Assembly (NCBI GenBank): GCA_030832645.1
Contig: JAURIR010000005.1
Span: 1 to 58,094, forward strand
DNA from: Chitinophagales bacterium
GTDB lineage: Bacteria; Bacteroidota; Bacteroidia; Chitinophagales; Chitinophagaceae
Reading direction: 5' to 3'
Length of the DNA: 58,094 bases
Position 1 is the first letter of the stretch, and every line of letters begins with the position of its first letter. Under the pieces are notes generated by a model. The model had not been told where the DNA came from and ran no database searches. It saw nothing but the letters and a program-made list of their open reading frames with translations. Shown piece after piece: positions 1 through 8,997 of the stretch. A program made the position numbers and the translations under genes.

Positions 1-1
1 A

Positions 2-235
2 GGGAAAGGCATGTACGGTGAAAAAGTACACCAGGCTGTCATCGACGCAGGAGAGCAAGAAAGTGGAATCAGCATTCATCTGGTAGACGAAGAGTACGAT
101 CACGGAAAAACAATCTTCCAGGCAAAAGTGGCAGTTCACTCCTCAGACACAGCCGACTCCCTCGCAGAAAAAATTCACTCACTTGAACATCAACATTTCC
201 CAACAGAAATTGAGAAATGGATCAATCTGCATTGA
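2..235 (+). CDS. purN: Phosphoribosylglycinamide formyltransferase, 3' end only
   Basis: This is the last ~77 residues of PurN, which transfers the formyl group of 10-formyltetrahydrofolate to glycinamide ribonucleotide in cytosolic purine biosynthesis. The window opens in frame at GKGMYGEKVHQA, a conserved PurN stretch. It continues through SGISIHLVDEEYDHG, where the Asp of EEYDHG matches the active-site Asp of the DELDGG motif in E. coli PurN. The end, SLEHQHFP, is the usual PurN C-terminal helix. The phosphate-binding loop and catalytic Asn/His lie before the window. The first ATG seen (position 11) is internal, not the start. The next gene begins inside the last codons (19-nt overlap, different frame). 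Identification is from conserved motifs and is secure despite truncation by the window edge. Confidence 0.93.
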   Translation, partial: GKGMYGEKVHQAVIDAGEQESGISIHLVDEEYDHGKTIFQAKVAVHSSDTADSLAEKIHSLEHQHFPTEIEKWINLH

Positions 236-993
236 ACTTGCTACAAAGAATAATTATATCGTCCATTCTAATCGCTTTCTCTTTTACCTCCCAATCACAA
301 ATTTGGTTAACGGGTAGAGTGTACGACTCTTCGCGTATGGTTGCTGTATCATCAGTGAAAGTGTCTACAAAAAAAGGTGTGATCACCTATACAGACTCTA
401 TTGGCAGATACGGGTTGAATGTTGACAAAAATGATTCTGTGTCCTTTACCTATATTGGAAAATCAACCATCTTCTTCCCGGTAAAAGAAATCAATTACCC
501 CGCAGGTTTTGATATTGCTTTACAAGTTACAGTGCAAGACAAATACAAAACACTCAAAGAAATTGTAGTGGTTACAAAATCATACAAAGAAGACTCACTC
601 GAAAACCGCGAGCGCTACAGAAAAGTATTTGAATTCGAAAGAGGCGGACTGCAACTCTCTGAAACAGGTACCATGGGAGGCACGCCCGGACTGGATCTTA
701 CGAGTTTGATCAATTCATTCCGCTTCAAAAGAAATAAATCACTTCGCAGCCTTCAAAACAGGTTGATTGAAGAAGAGCAACAAAAATTTGTTGACAGCAG
801 GTTTACAAAAAATCTTGTAAAACAGATTACCGGTTTAACAGGACAAGACCTCGAGAAATTCATGATCGTATACAGACCTGCATACGAATTAGTAGCTTAC
901 ACAGAAGAATATCAATTTTATCAATACATACTGGACGCCTCCCGTTATTTCAAGTCGGGAGTACTGCCCCCCAAAATGAAAATCGAAAATTGA
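217..993 (+). CDS. Exported carboxypeptidase-regulatory-like domain protein
   Basis: A 258-residue protein with a hydrophobic export signal (IIISSILIAFSFTSQSQ, about residues 12-28). A CarboxypepD_reg-like beta-sandwich of about 80 residues follows (TGRVYDSSRMVAVSSVKVS ... TDSIGRYGLNV), the fold found at the N-terminus of SusC/TonB-dependent receptors. The rest (residues ~115-258) is charged and helical (SLENRERYRKVFEFERGG) and I do not recognise it. Similar small periplasmic or surface proteins with this domain are common in Bacteroidota, and their role is generally unknown. The ATG at 217 overlaps the end of purN. The next in-frame Met (residue ~40) would remove the signal, so 217 is preferred. 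There is no receptor barrel or plug, so it is not a truncated TonB receptor by length alone. Confidence 0.8.
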   Translation: MDQSALNLLQRIIISSILIAFSFTSQSQIWLTGRVYDSSRMVAVSSVKVSTKKGVITYTDSIGRYGLNVDKNDSVSFTYIGKSTIFFPVKEINYPAGFDIALQVTVQDKYKTLKEIVVVTKSYKEDSLENRERYRKVFEFERGGLQLSETGTMGGTPGLDLTSLINSFRFKRNKSLRSLQNRLIEEEQQKFVDSRFTKNLVKQITGLTGQDLEKFMIVYRPAYELVAYTEEYQFYQYILDASRYFKSGVLPPKMKIEN

Positions 994-1055
994 GAAAGCA
1001 CAGTTGAAGTTAATTGCATCCTAATTGCTTAAATTGATGTTTCAATTTGTAAAGA

Positions 1056-2240
1056 ATGAAACGCTTCATACTTCTCCTACAACTCGTTTTGGGTTCTTTG
1101 TTTTTATCCGTGCAAGCACAATCTTATAAAAAATTGCACAAAGATGCCATCGTCATTGATACACACAATGATTTCGTGAGTACCAGCATAGAAAAAAAAG
1201 TAAGCTTTGAACAATCGCTGAAAGGAATCACACATTCTGATATGAAAAGAATGAAAGAAGGTGGAATTGATATTCAAGTGTTTTCTATTTTCTGCGACGA
1301 GAACTATGGAAAGGGCACTGCCTATGCATTTGCCAATCAGGAAATGGATTCAGTCTACGCCATCGTTCAACGCAATCCCAATAAAACAATGCTTGTAAAG
1401 ACACCGCAAGACCTGGACGCAGCTGTAAAAACTGGTAAACTAGGTTGCATGATGGGTGTGGAAGGTGGACACATGATGGAAGATCGTTTGGATTACCTCG
1501 ATAGTTTGTACAAAAGAGGAGCGAGGTATATGACCCTCACCTGGAACAACAGTACAGAGTGGGCAAGCTCTGCAGCAGACGAAAGAGCTAAGAAAAATCT
1601 TGGTCATCCATACGGACTCAATGCATTTGGTGAAAAAATTGTTCAGCATATGAACGAGTTGGGAATGATTGTAGATATATCGCATGTTGGAGAAAAAACC
1701 TTTTACGACGCAGTGCGTGTTTCAAAAAAACCAGTCATCGCTTCTCATAGCTGTGCATACAGTCTTTGCCCAGTTCCCCGCAACATGACAGACGATCAAA
1801 TCAAAGCACTTGGTAAAAACGGTGGCGTCATCCATCTCAACTTCAATTCCGGATTTGTAGACAGCAGCTTCAATTCAAAAAACCGCGCTTTCATTCAAAA
1901 ACACCAAGCAGAAAAAGATTCATTGCTAAAAATAAATCCGAGTGATTTTTTTGCCAACATGCGTATCAACGAAAAATACAAAAGTGAAATTGATGACGCA
2001 CGTCCAACACTTGCGCAACTACTTGATCACCTCGACCATATCGTACGATTAATTGGAGTTGATCATGTTGGTTTAGGATCTGATTTTGATGGCATCAACT
2101 CGTCTCCTAGAGAATTGAACGATGTTTCCAATATGCCATTGATTACAAAAGCTTTACTGGAAAGAGGCTACACTTCATCCGACATCAAAAAAATATTGGG
2201 TGGAAATTTTATCCGAGTATTTAAAGAAAATCAACAATGA
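1056..2240 (+). CDS. Membrane dipeptidase, peptidase family M19
   Basis: A 394-residue renal-dipeptidase-like zinc metallopeptidase that cleaves dipeptides, often with D-residue or dehydro side chains, in the periplasm. A signal peptide (ILLLQLVLGSLFLSVQAQ) precedes the TIM barrel. Metal-site motifs appear in order: DTHNDF (His-x-Asp) near residue 37, MGVEGGHMMED (bridging Glu) near 135, DISHVGEKTFYDA near 208, VIASHS near 229 and HVGLGSDFDGI near 340. These are the five M19 landmarks, so the active site appears complete. The stop overlaps the next gene by 4 nt (ATGA), so it is probably co-transcribed and translationally coupled with the Ntn acylase. The 62-bp gap before it contains no clear promoter consensus. 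Substrate cannot be deduced. Confidence 0.93.
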   Translation: MKRFILLLQLVLGSLFLSVQAQSYKKLHKDAIVIDTHNDFVSTSIEKKVSFEQSLKGITHSDMKRMKEGGIDIQVFSIFCDENYGKGTAYAFANQEMDSVYAIVQRNPNKTMLVKTPQDLDAAVKTGKLGCMMGVEGGHMMEDRLDYLDSLYKRGARYMTLTWNNSTEWASSAADERAKKNLGHPYGLNAFGEKIVQHMNELGMIVDISHVGEKTFYDAVRVSKKPVIASHSCAYSLCPVPRNMTDDQIKALGKNGGVIHLNFNSGFVDSSFNSKNRAFIQKHQAEKDSLLKINPSDFFANMRINEKYKSEIDDARPTLAQLLDHLDHIVRLIGVDHVGLGSDFDGINSSPRELNDVSNMPLITKALLERGYTSSDIKKILGGNFIRVFKENQQ

Positions 2241-4417
2241 AAAAATATTTGATCCTGGTACTGGTATGTATTACTGGTTCAACATTTGCACAAAACAAAT
2301 CAACCATTGCCAGTTGGGAAGAAACTGCGAAGAGAGTAAATATCGTTCGAGATAAATGGGGGATCCCACACATCTTTGGAAAAACAGATGCTGATTGTGT
2401 GTTCGGATTGCTCTATGCCCAGTGCGAAGATGATTTTCAACGTGTAGAAATGAATTATATCACAATGCTCGGCAGAACCAGTGAGATAAAAGGAGAAGAT
2501 CATATTTATGAAGACTTGCTCGTAAAAATGGTAATCGATTCTGCTGCATCTGTAAATGATTATAATAGAAGTCCCGCTTGGATGAAAAAACTATTAGACG
2601 CTTTTGCCGACGGTGTTAACTACTACCTCTACACACATCCTGGCGTGAAACCTGCACTACTAAAGGAATTCAAAGCATGGTACCCGCTTACTTATACCGA
2701 TGGAAGTATTTCTGCCATCCAAACAAGCAACCTCACTGCAAAAGATATTAAACAATTTTATGAAGGGATCTCAGCAGATTTATCTCATATAAAAAATAAA
2801 AATTACGAGCAGCTGATTGGCTCAAATGGATTTGCCATAGCACCTTCAAAAAGTAGTTCTGGGAATGCGCTATTGTATATCAACCCACACGTTACTTTTT
2901 ATTTTAGACCCGAAGTGCACATGGTGAGCGAAGAAGGATTGAATACGTATGGAGCAGTTACATGGGGACAGTTTTTTGTTTACCAGGGTTTTAATGAACA
3001 CTGCGGATGGATGCACACATCCAGCGAAGCAGATGTTGCTGATCTATACGAAGAAACCATTGTAAAAAATAACGATGGTATATTTTATAAACACGATAAC
3101 GCCCTGAAACCTGTCAGCATTCAACCAATTGAAATTGCCTATAAAACATCGAATGGATGGAATAAGAAGCAATTCAAGATTTATGCTACTCATCACGGTC
3201 CAGTTATGGCAAAAGACGAGGATAAATGGATAACGATGCAATCCAACAACAGATCGCTGAATGGATTGATACAATCATGGAGCAGAACAAAAGCAAAAAC
3301 GTTTGCAGAATTCAAATCGATTATGGACTTACGTGAGAATGTTTCAAATAATACTGTATATGCAGATGATCAAGGCAACATTGCTTATTGGCATGGAAAC
3401 TTTATGCCTAAAAGAGATATTCGATTTGACTGGAACGATAAAGTAGATGGATCTACTTCTGCAACCGACTGGAAAGGTTTGCATACCGTAGAAGAAACTG
3501 TTCATCTGTATAATCCAAGCACAGGATGGCTACAAAATTGCAATTCAAATCCGTTTACTGCAGCAGGACCTGGAGTATTGTCGAGGAAAAAGTATCCTAG
3601 CTATATGGCCCCTGATGCAGAAAATTTCAGAGGAATCAATGCAGTGCGTGTTTTAAGCAATGCAGGAAAAGTAGACATCAATGGGTTGATCAAAGCTGGA
3701 TACGATACCTATCTTTCTGCTTTTGATATATTGCTTCCATCGCTCTTCGCTTCTACAAAAACAACAATTGCCGATAATATAAAACCCGATATCCAAAAAG
3801 CTATTCAACTGTTGAGTCAGTGGGATAGAAGGTCTGCAGCAAATTCTGTAGCAACTACGATTGCGATTTTATGGGCAGAGAGAGTGTTGCCTTATCTCAT
3901 GAGAGATAAAAAAGGAGACATTGATCTTACACTTGAATTATCGCGTTTGCTAAAAGAAATGCCCGACAATGAAAAAATCAACTTTCTATACGAGGTATTG
4001 AAAAAATTAAAAACAGATTTTGGTACCTGGGAAGTAAAATGGGGAGATATCAATCGATTCCAACGAATTGAAAATAAATTGAGCCCGTATTATGATGATG
4101 CAGCACCCAGCATCCCTTCTCCATTTGCTTCTTCCATGTGGGGAAGCCTGCCTTCCTTCAATAGCAGGTCTTTCGATAATTCAAAAAAACGATACGGTTA
4201 CGGTGGTAACAGTTTCATTTGTGCAGTGGAATTCGGGAAAAAGATCAAAGCAAAATCATTGTTGGCAGGAGGAGAGAGTGGCGATAAACAATCCAACCAT
4301 TTTAAAGACCAGGCAGAAATGTATTGCAGTGGCCAATTCAAGGATGTATATTTCTATAAAGAAGATATCATGAAAAATATGGAAGAACAATACATCCCTG
4401 GAAAAAGAAATAAATAA
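2237..4417 (+). CDS. Penicillin-acylase-family Ntn hydrolase (S45)
   Basis: A 726-residue exported N-terminal-nucleophile hydrolase of the penicillin/acyl-homoserine-lactone acylase family, which hydrolyses amide-linked acyl groups in the periplasm. A signal peptide (YLILVLVCITGSTFAQ) is followed by VRDKWGIPHIFGKTDAD, the usual alpha-chain start. Autoprocessing should occur before Ser196 in LIGSNGFAIAP, which matches the family GSN-x-WAV motif. ALLYINPHVTF (family LLANDPH) and ATHHGPVMAK follow at the expected distance. The alpha chain is short, closer to AHL acylases such as PvdQ than to penicillin G acylase. It overlaps the upstream dipeptidase by 4 nt and lies 3 nt before a TIM-barrel gene. 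The real substrate (AHL, beta-lactam, N-acyl amino acid or peptide) is unknown. The dipeptidase neighbour suggests amino-acid conjugates. Confidence 0.9.
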   Translation: MKKYLILVLVCITGSTFAQNKSTIASWEETAKRVNIVRDKWGIPHIFGKTDADCVFGLLYAQCEDDFQRVEMNYITMLGRTSEIKGEDHIYEDLLVKMVIDSAASVNDYNRSPAWMKKLLDAFADGVNYYLYTHPGVKPALLKEFKAWYPLTYTDGSISAIQTSNLTAKDIKQFYEGISADLSHIKNKNYEQLIGSNGFAIAPSKSSSGNALLYINPHVTFYFRPEVHMVSEEGLNTYGAVTWGQFFVYQGFNEHCGWMHTSSEADVADLYEETIVKNNDGIFYKHDNALKPVSIQPIEIAYKTSNGWNKKQFKIYATHHGPVMAKDEDKWITMQSNNRSLNGLIQSWSRTKAKTFAEFKSIMDLRENVSNNTVYADDQGNIAYWHGNFMPKRDIRFDWNDKVDGSTSATDWKGLHTVEETVHLYNPSTGWLQNCNSNPFTAAGPGVLSRKKYPSYMAPDAENFRGINAVRVLSNAGKVDINGLIKAGYDTYLSAFDILLPSLFASTKTTIADNIKPDIQKAIQLLSQWDRRSAANSVATTIAILWAERVLPYLMRDKKGDIDLTLELSRLLKEMPDNEKINFLYEVLKKLKTDFGTWEVKWGDINRFQRIENKLSPYYDDAAPSIPSPFASSMWGSLPSFNSRSFDNSKKRYGYGGNSFICAVEFGKKIKAKSLLAGGESGDKQSNHFKDQAEMYCSGQFKDVYFYKEDIMKNMEEQYIPGKRNK

Positions 4418-4420
4418 CAT

Positions 4421-5242
4421 ATGAAACTTTTACTAAGCTTCTCACTCATCTTACTTACTGTATCAGTACAATCACAAGAAATTGGACTGCAACTCTACTC
4501 TGTTCGAAACGAAGTGAAAAAAGATTTGAAAGAAACCTTGCAGAAAGTTCGATCCATGGGTATCAAAGAATTAGAAGGTGGCGAAACATATGGCATGAGC
4601 ATAAAAGCATACACCAAGATGATTCATGCAATGGGCTTTAAAATGGTAGGAATTGGTGTAGACTATGACGCACTCACAAAAGATTTAACCCCCACTATTG
4701 AACAGGCAAAAAAAATGGGGGCTAGCTATGTAACATGTTTTTGGATCGGGCACAAGGGAGATGAATTTGGACCTATGGATATTGAGGAAGCTGCAAAAAG
4801 ATTCAACACAGCAGGTAAAATTTTTAAAGAAGCTGGACTTCAATTTTGCTACCATGTACACGGATATGAATTCCGTCCATCGAAAAATGGCAGCTTGTTT
4901 GATGACCTGATGGCAAAAACAGATCCTGCGTATGTCAATATTGAATTGGACGTCTACTGGGCAAAGCAAGGTTGTGCAGATCCTGTAGCTATTATTCAGC
5001 AATATCCCTCGAGGATCAAAATGTTGCATTTAAAAGACAGACAATACGGTACTGTTTGCAATACTACCGGTCATGCCGACGAAGAAACCAATGTTGTTTT
5101 AGGAAAAGGGGATGTTCAAATCAGTGATGTAATGAAGGCTGCAAAAAAAGCAGGCGTAAAACATTATTTTATTGAAGATGAATCAACCCGTGTAATGAAA
5201 CAACTCCCAGAAAGTATCACTTACTTAAAGTCGTTGAAATAA
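4421..5242 (+). CDS. Exported sugar phosphate isomerase/epimerase-like TIM barrel
   Basis: A 273-residue xylose-isomerase-like TIM-barrel protein with an N-terminal signal peptide (LLLSFSLILLTVSVQSQ). Family landmarks are EIGLQLYSVRNEVKKD after the signal, CYHVHGYEF near residue 146, NIELDVYW near 172, IKMLHLKDR near 199 and HYFIEDE near 253. The Glu/Asp/His residues in these segments form the divalent metal site of the family. The exported versions in Bacteroidota are commonly annotated as sugar phosphate isomerase/epimerase, but a periplasmic protein is unlikely to act on a sugar phosphate. Recently described relatives act on keto-glycosides. It is the last gene of the + strand run starting at 217 and ends 1 nt before a convergent gene, leaving no room for its own terminator. 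Substrate is unknown. Confidence 0.87.
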   Translation: MKLLLSFSLILLTVSVQSQEIGLQLYSVRNEVKKDLKETLQKVRSMGIKELEGGETYGMSIKAYTKMIHAMGFKMVGIGVDYDALTKDLTPTIEQAKKMGASYVTCFWIGHKGDEFGPMDIEEAAKRFNTAGKIFKEAGLQFCYHVHGYEFRPSKNGSLFDDLMAKTDPAYVNIELDVYWAKQGCADPVAIIQQYPSRIKMLHLKDRQYGTVCNTTGHADEETNVVLGKGDVQISDVMKAAKKAGVKHYFIEDESTRVMKQLPESITYLKSLK

Positions 5243-5243
5243 T

Positions 5244-6443
5244 TCAAAGAATCATTTCTTGTAAAGAGACACCGAATAGTTTTGTTGAAATTTTTTCTAG
5301 TTGTTCTTTGCTACCCTTTAAATGAATGGTCGTGTGTTGATGAGACAATGACTCACCCGGACCCAATGCTGCACCAGGAGAGGAGCTTTCAATTTCATAA
5401 AACTTCCCCATTTGTTTACCGCTGATAGGACCGTCGTTGTATGCATTGACTGCATCACCAGAAAAGGGATCTGTCTGAATTTCCCATAAAGAATTTACAT
5501 ATTGCTGATTACCTTCTGGTAAAGAAAAGAAGGCAATAGTCAGTACATTATTTTTTGCATCATAACTTCCTGCAAAAGGTTTAGCTCTTTTAGGAGATAT
5601 ACCAATTTTACTTCGGTACTTAGCGTCAGCTTTCAGTAGAATCAGATCTTTCGTGACTTTTAATCTGTCGCTTGGCACTTCCCCGAAATAATCATCGGTA
5701 ACAACTCTACCAAATTCAATGTCGCTCCCTGAACGATATGGAATGGCAATGGTTGTTTCATCACCTGCGTTGAGCATACTCAAGATCCATATAGAAAGCA
5801 TACCATATTTTTCATCCCAGGTATTGTTGCTTAGGTTGGTGATTGTATTATCAGACGAAAAGCCAACAACACGAACAGAGGAATCTATATCACCAATCAA
5901 TTGATAGAGACTATCTCGATTCAACAAATGAATCATCCTATTTATTCCCACATCAAATGAAGACCCACTGTAATTTTTTAAATGAACAACTTTTTTAAAA
6001 GAGGCACTAGTGGAAGATTGAGCAATCAATTCGAAAGGCTCGGTATCAATTTCTTTTGGTACTTGCCACTGCTCGAAGTCGAATGCACTGTCTTTTTTGA
6101 AATAAATGGAAAACTGGCCACCCTCAGGTCCTAACCAAAAGCGTTCCTCGCCACCTACCGCATAAATATGCGGAGTAATTTGTTTGCTAGCAATCAACTC
6201 GTGGTTGATCCATCCAAAACTCATTCCAGTCAACCCCTCTGCAGTACTGGTCATGATTCTACCCTGATAAGCGGGAAGTACAATCAATTTAGAATCGGAA
6301 GAACTGTCTTCCAATAGTACAAGGTCTTTGTGATGAGTTTTCAGAAATTCCAAATCATATCCAAAACTTCCTTTTTGCATAGTAGACGAATTAATGCAGG
6401 CACCAAACATGAAAGTAAATAAAACAAAAGAAAATCTTTTCAT
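5244..6443 (-). CDS. DUF6786-like lipoprotein with mutarotase-like sandwich
   Basis: A 399-residue lipoprotein: the N-terminus MKRFSFVLFTFMFGACINSS has a lipobox-like FGAC with Cys16. The body is beta-rich, with segments (LIVLPAYQGRIMTST, GEERFWLGPEGGQFSIYF, SPGAALGPGESLSHQHTTIHL) that resemble the Bacteroidota DUF6786 family, a relative of aldose-1-epimerase/galactose-mutarotase folds. The family name is from memory of its motifs and is moderately sure. No enzyme function has been established for it to my knowledge. It is the last gene of a four-gene minus-strand run (aspartyl protease, M16, M16, this gene) with 14 nt before it, so it is probably co-transcribed. A carbohydrate-binding or mutarotase role is inference only. 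Confidence 0.72.
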   Translation of the reverse strand: MKRFSFVLFTFMFGACINSSTMQKGSFGYDLEFLKTHHKDLVLLEDSSSDSKLIVLPAYQGRIMTSTAEGLTGMSFGWINHELIASKQITPHIYAVGGEERFWLGPEGGQFSIYFKKDSAFDFEQWQVPKEIDTEPFELIAQSSTSASFKKVVHLKNYSGSSFDVGINRMIHLLNRDSLYQLIGDIDSSVRVVGFSSDNTITNLSNNTWDEKYGMLSIWILSMLNAGDETTIAIPYRSGSDIEFGRVVTDDYFGEVPSDRLKVTKDLILLKADAKYRSKIGISPKRAKPFAGSYDAKNNVLTIAFFSLPEGNQQYVNSLWEIQTDPFSGDAVNAYNDGPISGKQMGKFYEIESSSPGAALGPGESLSHQHTTIHLKGSKEQLEKISTKLFGVSLQEMIL

Positions 6444-6457
6444 TCTGAAAATATTCT

Positions 6458-7738
6458 TTAGACTACTACCAATTCATAAAACTCTGATGGGTTGAGGTAC
6501 TTCTCGGCGAGTTGCTTCAATTCTTTTGACTGAATGGTTTTAATAGTTTCTACTGCATAGTAAAATTGACTTTCGGTCATTCCGTGCAAGATTAAATTCT
6601 TCCACCTGGAGATGATGTGGAAGGGGCCGTCTAAGTCGCCCAACAATGTACCAATCAGATAATTTTTTACGAGGAGCAATTCATCTTTTTCGATTTCGCC
6701 TTTCTTAAGTTGCTCCATTTCATAATAGACTTCCTTCACGGTAGCTTCGCATACATCCCTTCCGGCCTCCGTACTTATTAAGATAGCACTTTCGTGAAGG
6801 TGGTTCATCATATAGCTATAAATACCATAGGTATACCCTTTGTCTTCGCGAATATTGGTCATGAGTCTTGATCCAAAAAATCCACCAAACAACACATTCA
6901 GCACTTGCAACTTTGGAAACTCTGGATCACTCGGAATAGGGCAGGGACGGGCAATTCGAATGGCAGCTTGTACACCATCAGGGTCATTCAGAATATTCCA
7001 TTTTTTCTGAGGAGAAGGTTGAATGACATGAGTTGCTTTACTAACGATTGTTTTATTAAATGGCAATTGGCCAAAATAAGAATTCAATAACTTCTCATAT
7101 CCAACGGGCAAGATACCAGCAGAAAAAATTGTACAATGTCCATTTTTATAAAAAGATTCATAGAACGTTTTGAGTTCTTCCTGTTGCAACGCATCGTAGT
7201 CATTCATTTCACTGAAAACACCATAAGGATGTTTCTCCCCGAATAACAAGGCATCTATTTTTCGTCCTGCTACAAAATCACATTTTTTCAAGTTCACAGC
7301 CAGACGCTGTTTCATGTTTTGTTGATAAATCATCAACTCATCTTGAGGCAGCACTGCATCCATGAAAATTTCTTGCACCAGTGGCAGTAAATACTCCAAT
7401 TGCTTGGTAAGGCAATGCAAGGTTACGACTGCTGTTTCGTTGTAGCAGCTTCTGTTCAAATAGGCGCCGTAGAAGTCAACAAATTCATTGATTTCATAGG
7501 CAGATTTTTTAGACGTCCCGTTCTTCATTAAAAAATTAGCAGCAGAAGCAACGAGTTTTTTTTCTTCAAACCAATTACCGGCTTTAAAAACCCATTCTAT
7601 TTGTACTACTTCTTCGGTTCCTGCCTGCACATTGTACACATTCACACCGTTATCAAGTTTGAACTGATCCGGTTTTTTTAATTCAATATGGTATTCGATA
7701 GCATCTTTTATAGATGGTGCATGAGATCTGTTCAACAT
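6458..7738 (-). CDS. M16 peptidase-like subunit lacking the HxxEH site
   Basis: A 426-residue protein of the M16 (insulinase/processing-peptidase) fold. Where an active M16 protein has HxxEH, this one reads KLVASAANFLMKNGT (about residues 61-75), so the zinc site is missing. The C-terminal M16 domain is well preserved, including GFFGSRLMTNIREDKGYTYGIYS (the R...Y pair that contacts substrate in M16B enzymes) near residues 287-309. This is the classic partner arrangement, with an active subunit encoded immediately upstream (7749-8984, 10-nt gap), as in M16B heterodimers. There is no signal peptide, so the complex is presumably cytoplasmic. It probably contributes substrate binding rather than catalysis. 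Confidence 0.9.
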   Translation of the reverse strand: MLNRSHAPSIKDAIEYHIELKKPDQFKLDNGVNVYNVQAGTEEVVQIEWVFKAGNWFEEKKLVASAANFLMKNGTSKKSAYEINEFVDFYGAYLNRSCYNETAVVTLHCLTKQLEYLLPLVQEIFMDAVLPQDELMIYQQNMKQRLAVNLKKCDFVAGRKIDALLFGEKHPYGVFSEMNDYDALQQEELKTFYESFYKNGHCTIFSAGILPVGYEKLLNSYFGQLPFNKTIVSKATHVIQPSPQKKWNILNDPDGVQAAIRIARPCPIPSDPEFPKLQVLNVLFGGFFGSRLMTNIREDKGYTYGIYSYMMNHLHESAILISTEAGRDVCEATVKEVYYEMEQLKKGEIEKDELLLVKNYLIGTLLGDLDGPFHIISRWKNLILHGMTESQFYYAVETIKTIQSKELKQLAEKYLNPSEFYELVVV

Positions 7739-7748
7739 GTAAGTATTT

Positions 7749-8984
7749 TTATTGAGCCAAATACCAAATGGTATTGCTGTTGGTTGATTGTAAAATTGTT
7801 GATGCTACTCGCTTGATATCTTCGGCAGTTACTGCTTGGTATTTTTTAAATTCGGTATTCATCCACTCCCCATCTCCCAATAGTTCGTAGAAAGCCAAGC
7901 TGCCAGCCCTGTTCATCACGCTCATATCTTCAAAAGCCATCACACTTTCGGTTTTATTTTTTACTTTTTGAAGTTCGCGTTCATCAATCAAGACTCCTCT
8001 TACTTTATCCAACTCGGCTTCGATAGCTGCTTCTGCTTTTTGAATTTCAATTCCTTTTACCAATTGACCCTCAATAGTAAACAAACCTCTGTCTAAACTC
8101 CCAAAGTGATAACAATTGATATGCGCAAACAATTGTTGTTCTTTTACAAGCGATTGATATAATCGCGACGATGCACCTCCGCCTAAAATATCCGTAAGCA
8201 AATCGGTGGCATAGTAATCATCTTCCAAGCGAGAGGCCATGTGCCAAGTCTTGTAAATTGCATCCATCGGAACATTGCGCTTAACGGTCATTCTTCTCTC
8301 TTCTTGTTGCAGGGGCTCTTGTTCAATTGTTCTTTTATATTTTTCACCGGAAGGAATATCGCCAAACCACTTTTCGGCCAATTCTTTCATCTTTTCGGTT
8401 TCTACATTGCCTGCCACTACCAGAATAGCATTGGCAGGAGTATAATGCTTGAAGAAAAAATTTTTTACATCTTCCAGTTGTGCGTTTTCAACATGCGATA
8501 GCTCCTTGCCAATAGTCATCCATTTATAAGGATGAACCTTATAGGCCAACTCTCTCATCAAGTGCCAAACGTCTCCATAAGGTTTGTTGATATAATGTTC
8601 TTTGAACTCCTCACACACTACTTTGCGTTGCACATCCAAACTTTTCTTACTAAACGCTAAACTCAACATACGATCACTTTCCAACCAAAATGCAGTTTCA
8701 ACATTTTCTGCAGGAAGCTGGCAGTAGTAATTGGTAAGGTCATTGGTAGTATACGCATTGTTTTCACCACCCGCTAACTGAAGTGGTTCATCGTAATCAG
8801 GAATATGAATCGAACCCCCAAACATCAGATGTTCAAATAAGTGTGCAAATCCAGTTTTTGCCTCGCTTTCATCTCTTGCGCCAACATCATACAAAACGTT
8901 GACAACCGCCATGGGCGTGCTCTGGTCTTGATGAACCAATACTTTTAACCCATTTTTCAATACAAAACGATCAAATTTTATCAT
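7749..8984 (-). CDS. M16 zinc metallopeptidase, catalytic subunit
   Basis: A 411-residue M16B peptidase. The inverted zinc motif is intact: TGFAHLFEHLMF gives His48, Glu51 and His52, and the downstream metal Glu lies in VVCEEFKEHY near residue 125. The C-terminal half contains LTDILGGGASSRLYQSLVKEQQ, the usual M16 substrate-clamp region. It has no signal peptide, so a cytoplasmic role in degrading oligopeptides or processing proteins is likely. It pairs with the catalytically dead subunit encoded directly downstream. Upstream by 13 nt is an exported aspartyl-protease-like gene, making a protease operon. The start at 8984 (MIKFDRFVLKNGLKVLVHQD) matches the canonical N-terminus of the family. 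Confidence 0.94.
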   Translation of the reverse strand: MIKFDRFVLKNGLKVLVHQDQSTPMAVVNVLYDVGARDESEAKTGFAHLFEHLMFGGSIHIPDYDEPLQLAGGENNAYTTNDLTNYYCQLPAENVETAFWLESDRMLSLAFSKKSLDVQRKVVCEEFKEHYINKPYGDVWHLMRELAYKVHPYKWMTIGKELSHVENAQLEDVKNFFFKHYTPANAILVVAGNVETEKMKELAEKWFGDIPSGEKYKRTIEQEPLQQEERRMTVKRNVPMDAIYKTWHMASRLEDDYYATDLLTDILGGGASSRLYQSLVKEQQLFAHINCYHFGSLDRGLFTIEGQLVKGIEIQKAEAAIEAELDKVRGVLIDERELQKVKNKTESVMAFEDMSVMNRAGSLAFYELLGDGEWMNTEFKKYQAVTAEDIKRVASTILQSTNSNTIWYLAQ

Positions 8985-8997
8985 GCCACGAAATTAG

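Noticed and set aside
6458-7738. M16 subunit as a broken or decayed gene
   Set aside because: Loss of HxxEH is the norm for the partner subunit in M16B heterodimers, and the rest of the fold is well preserved.
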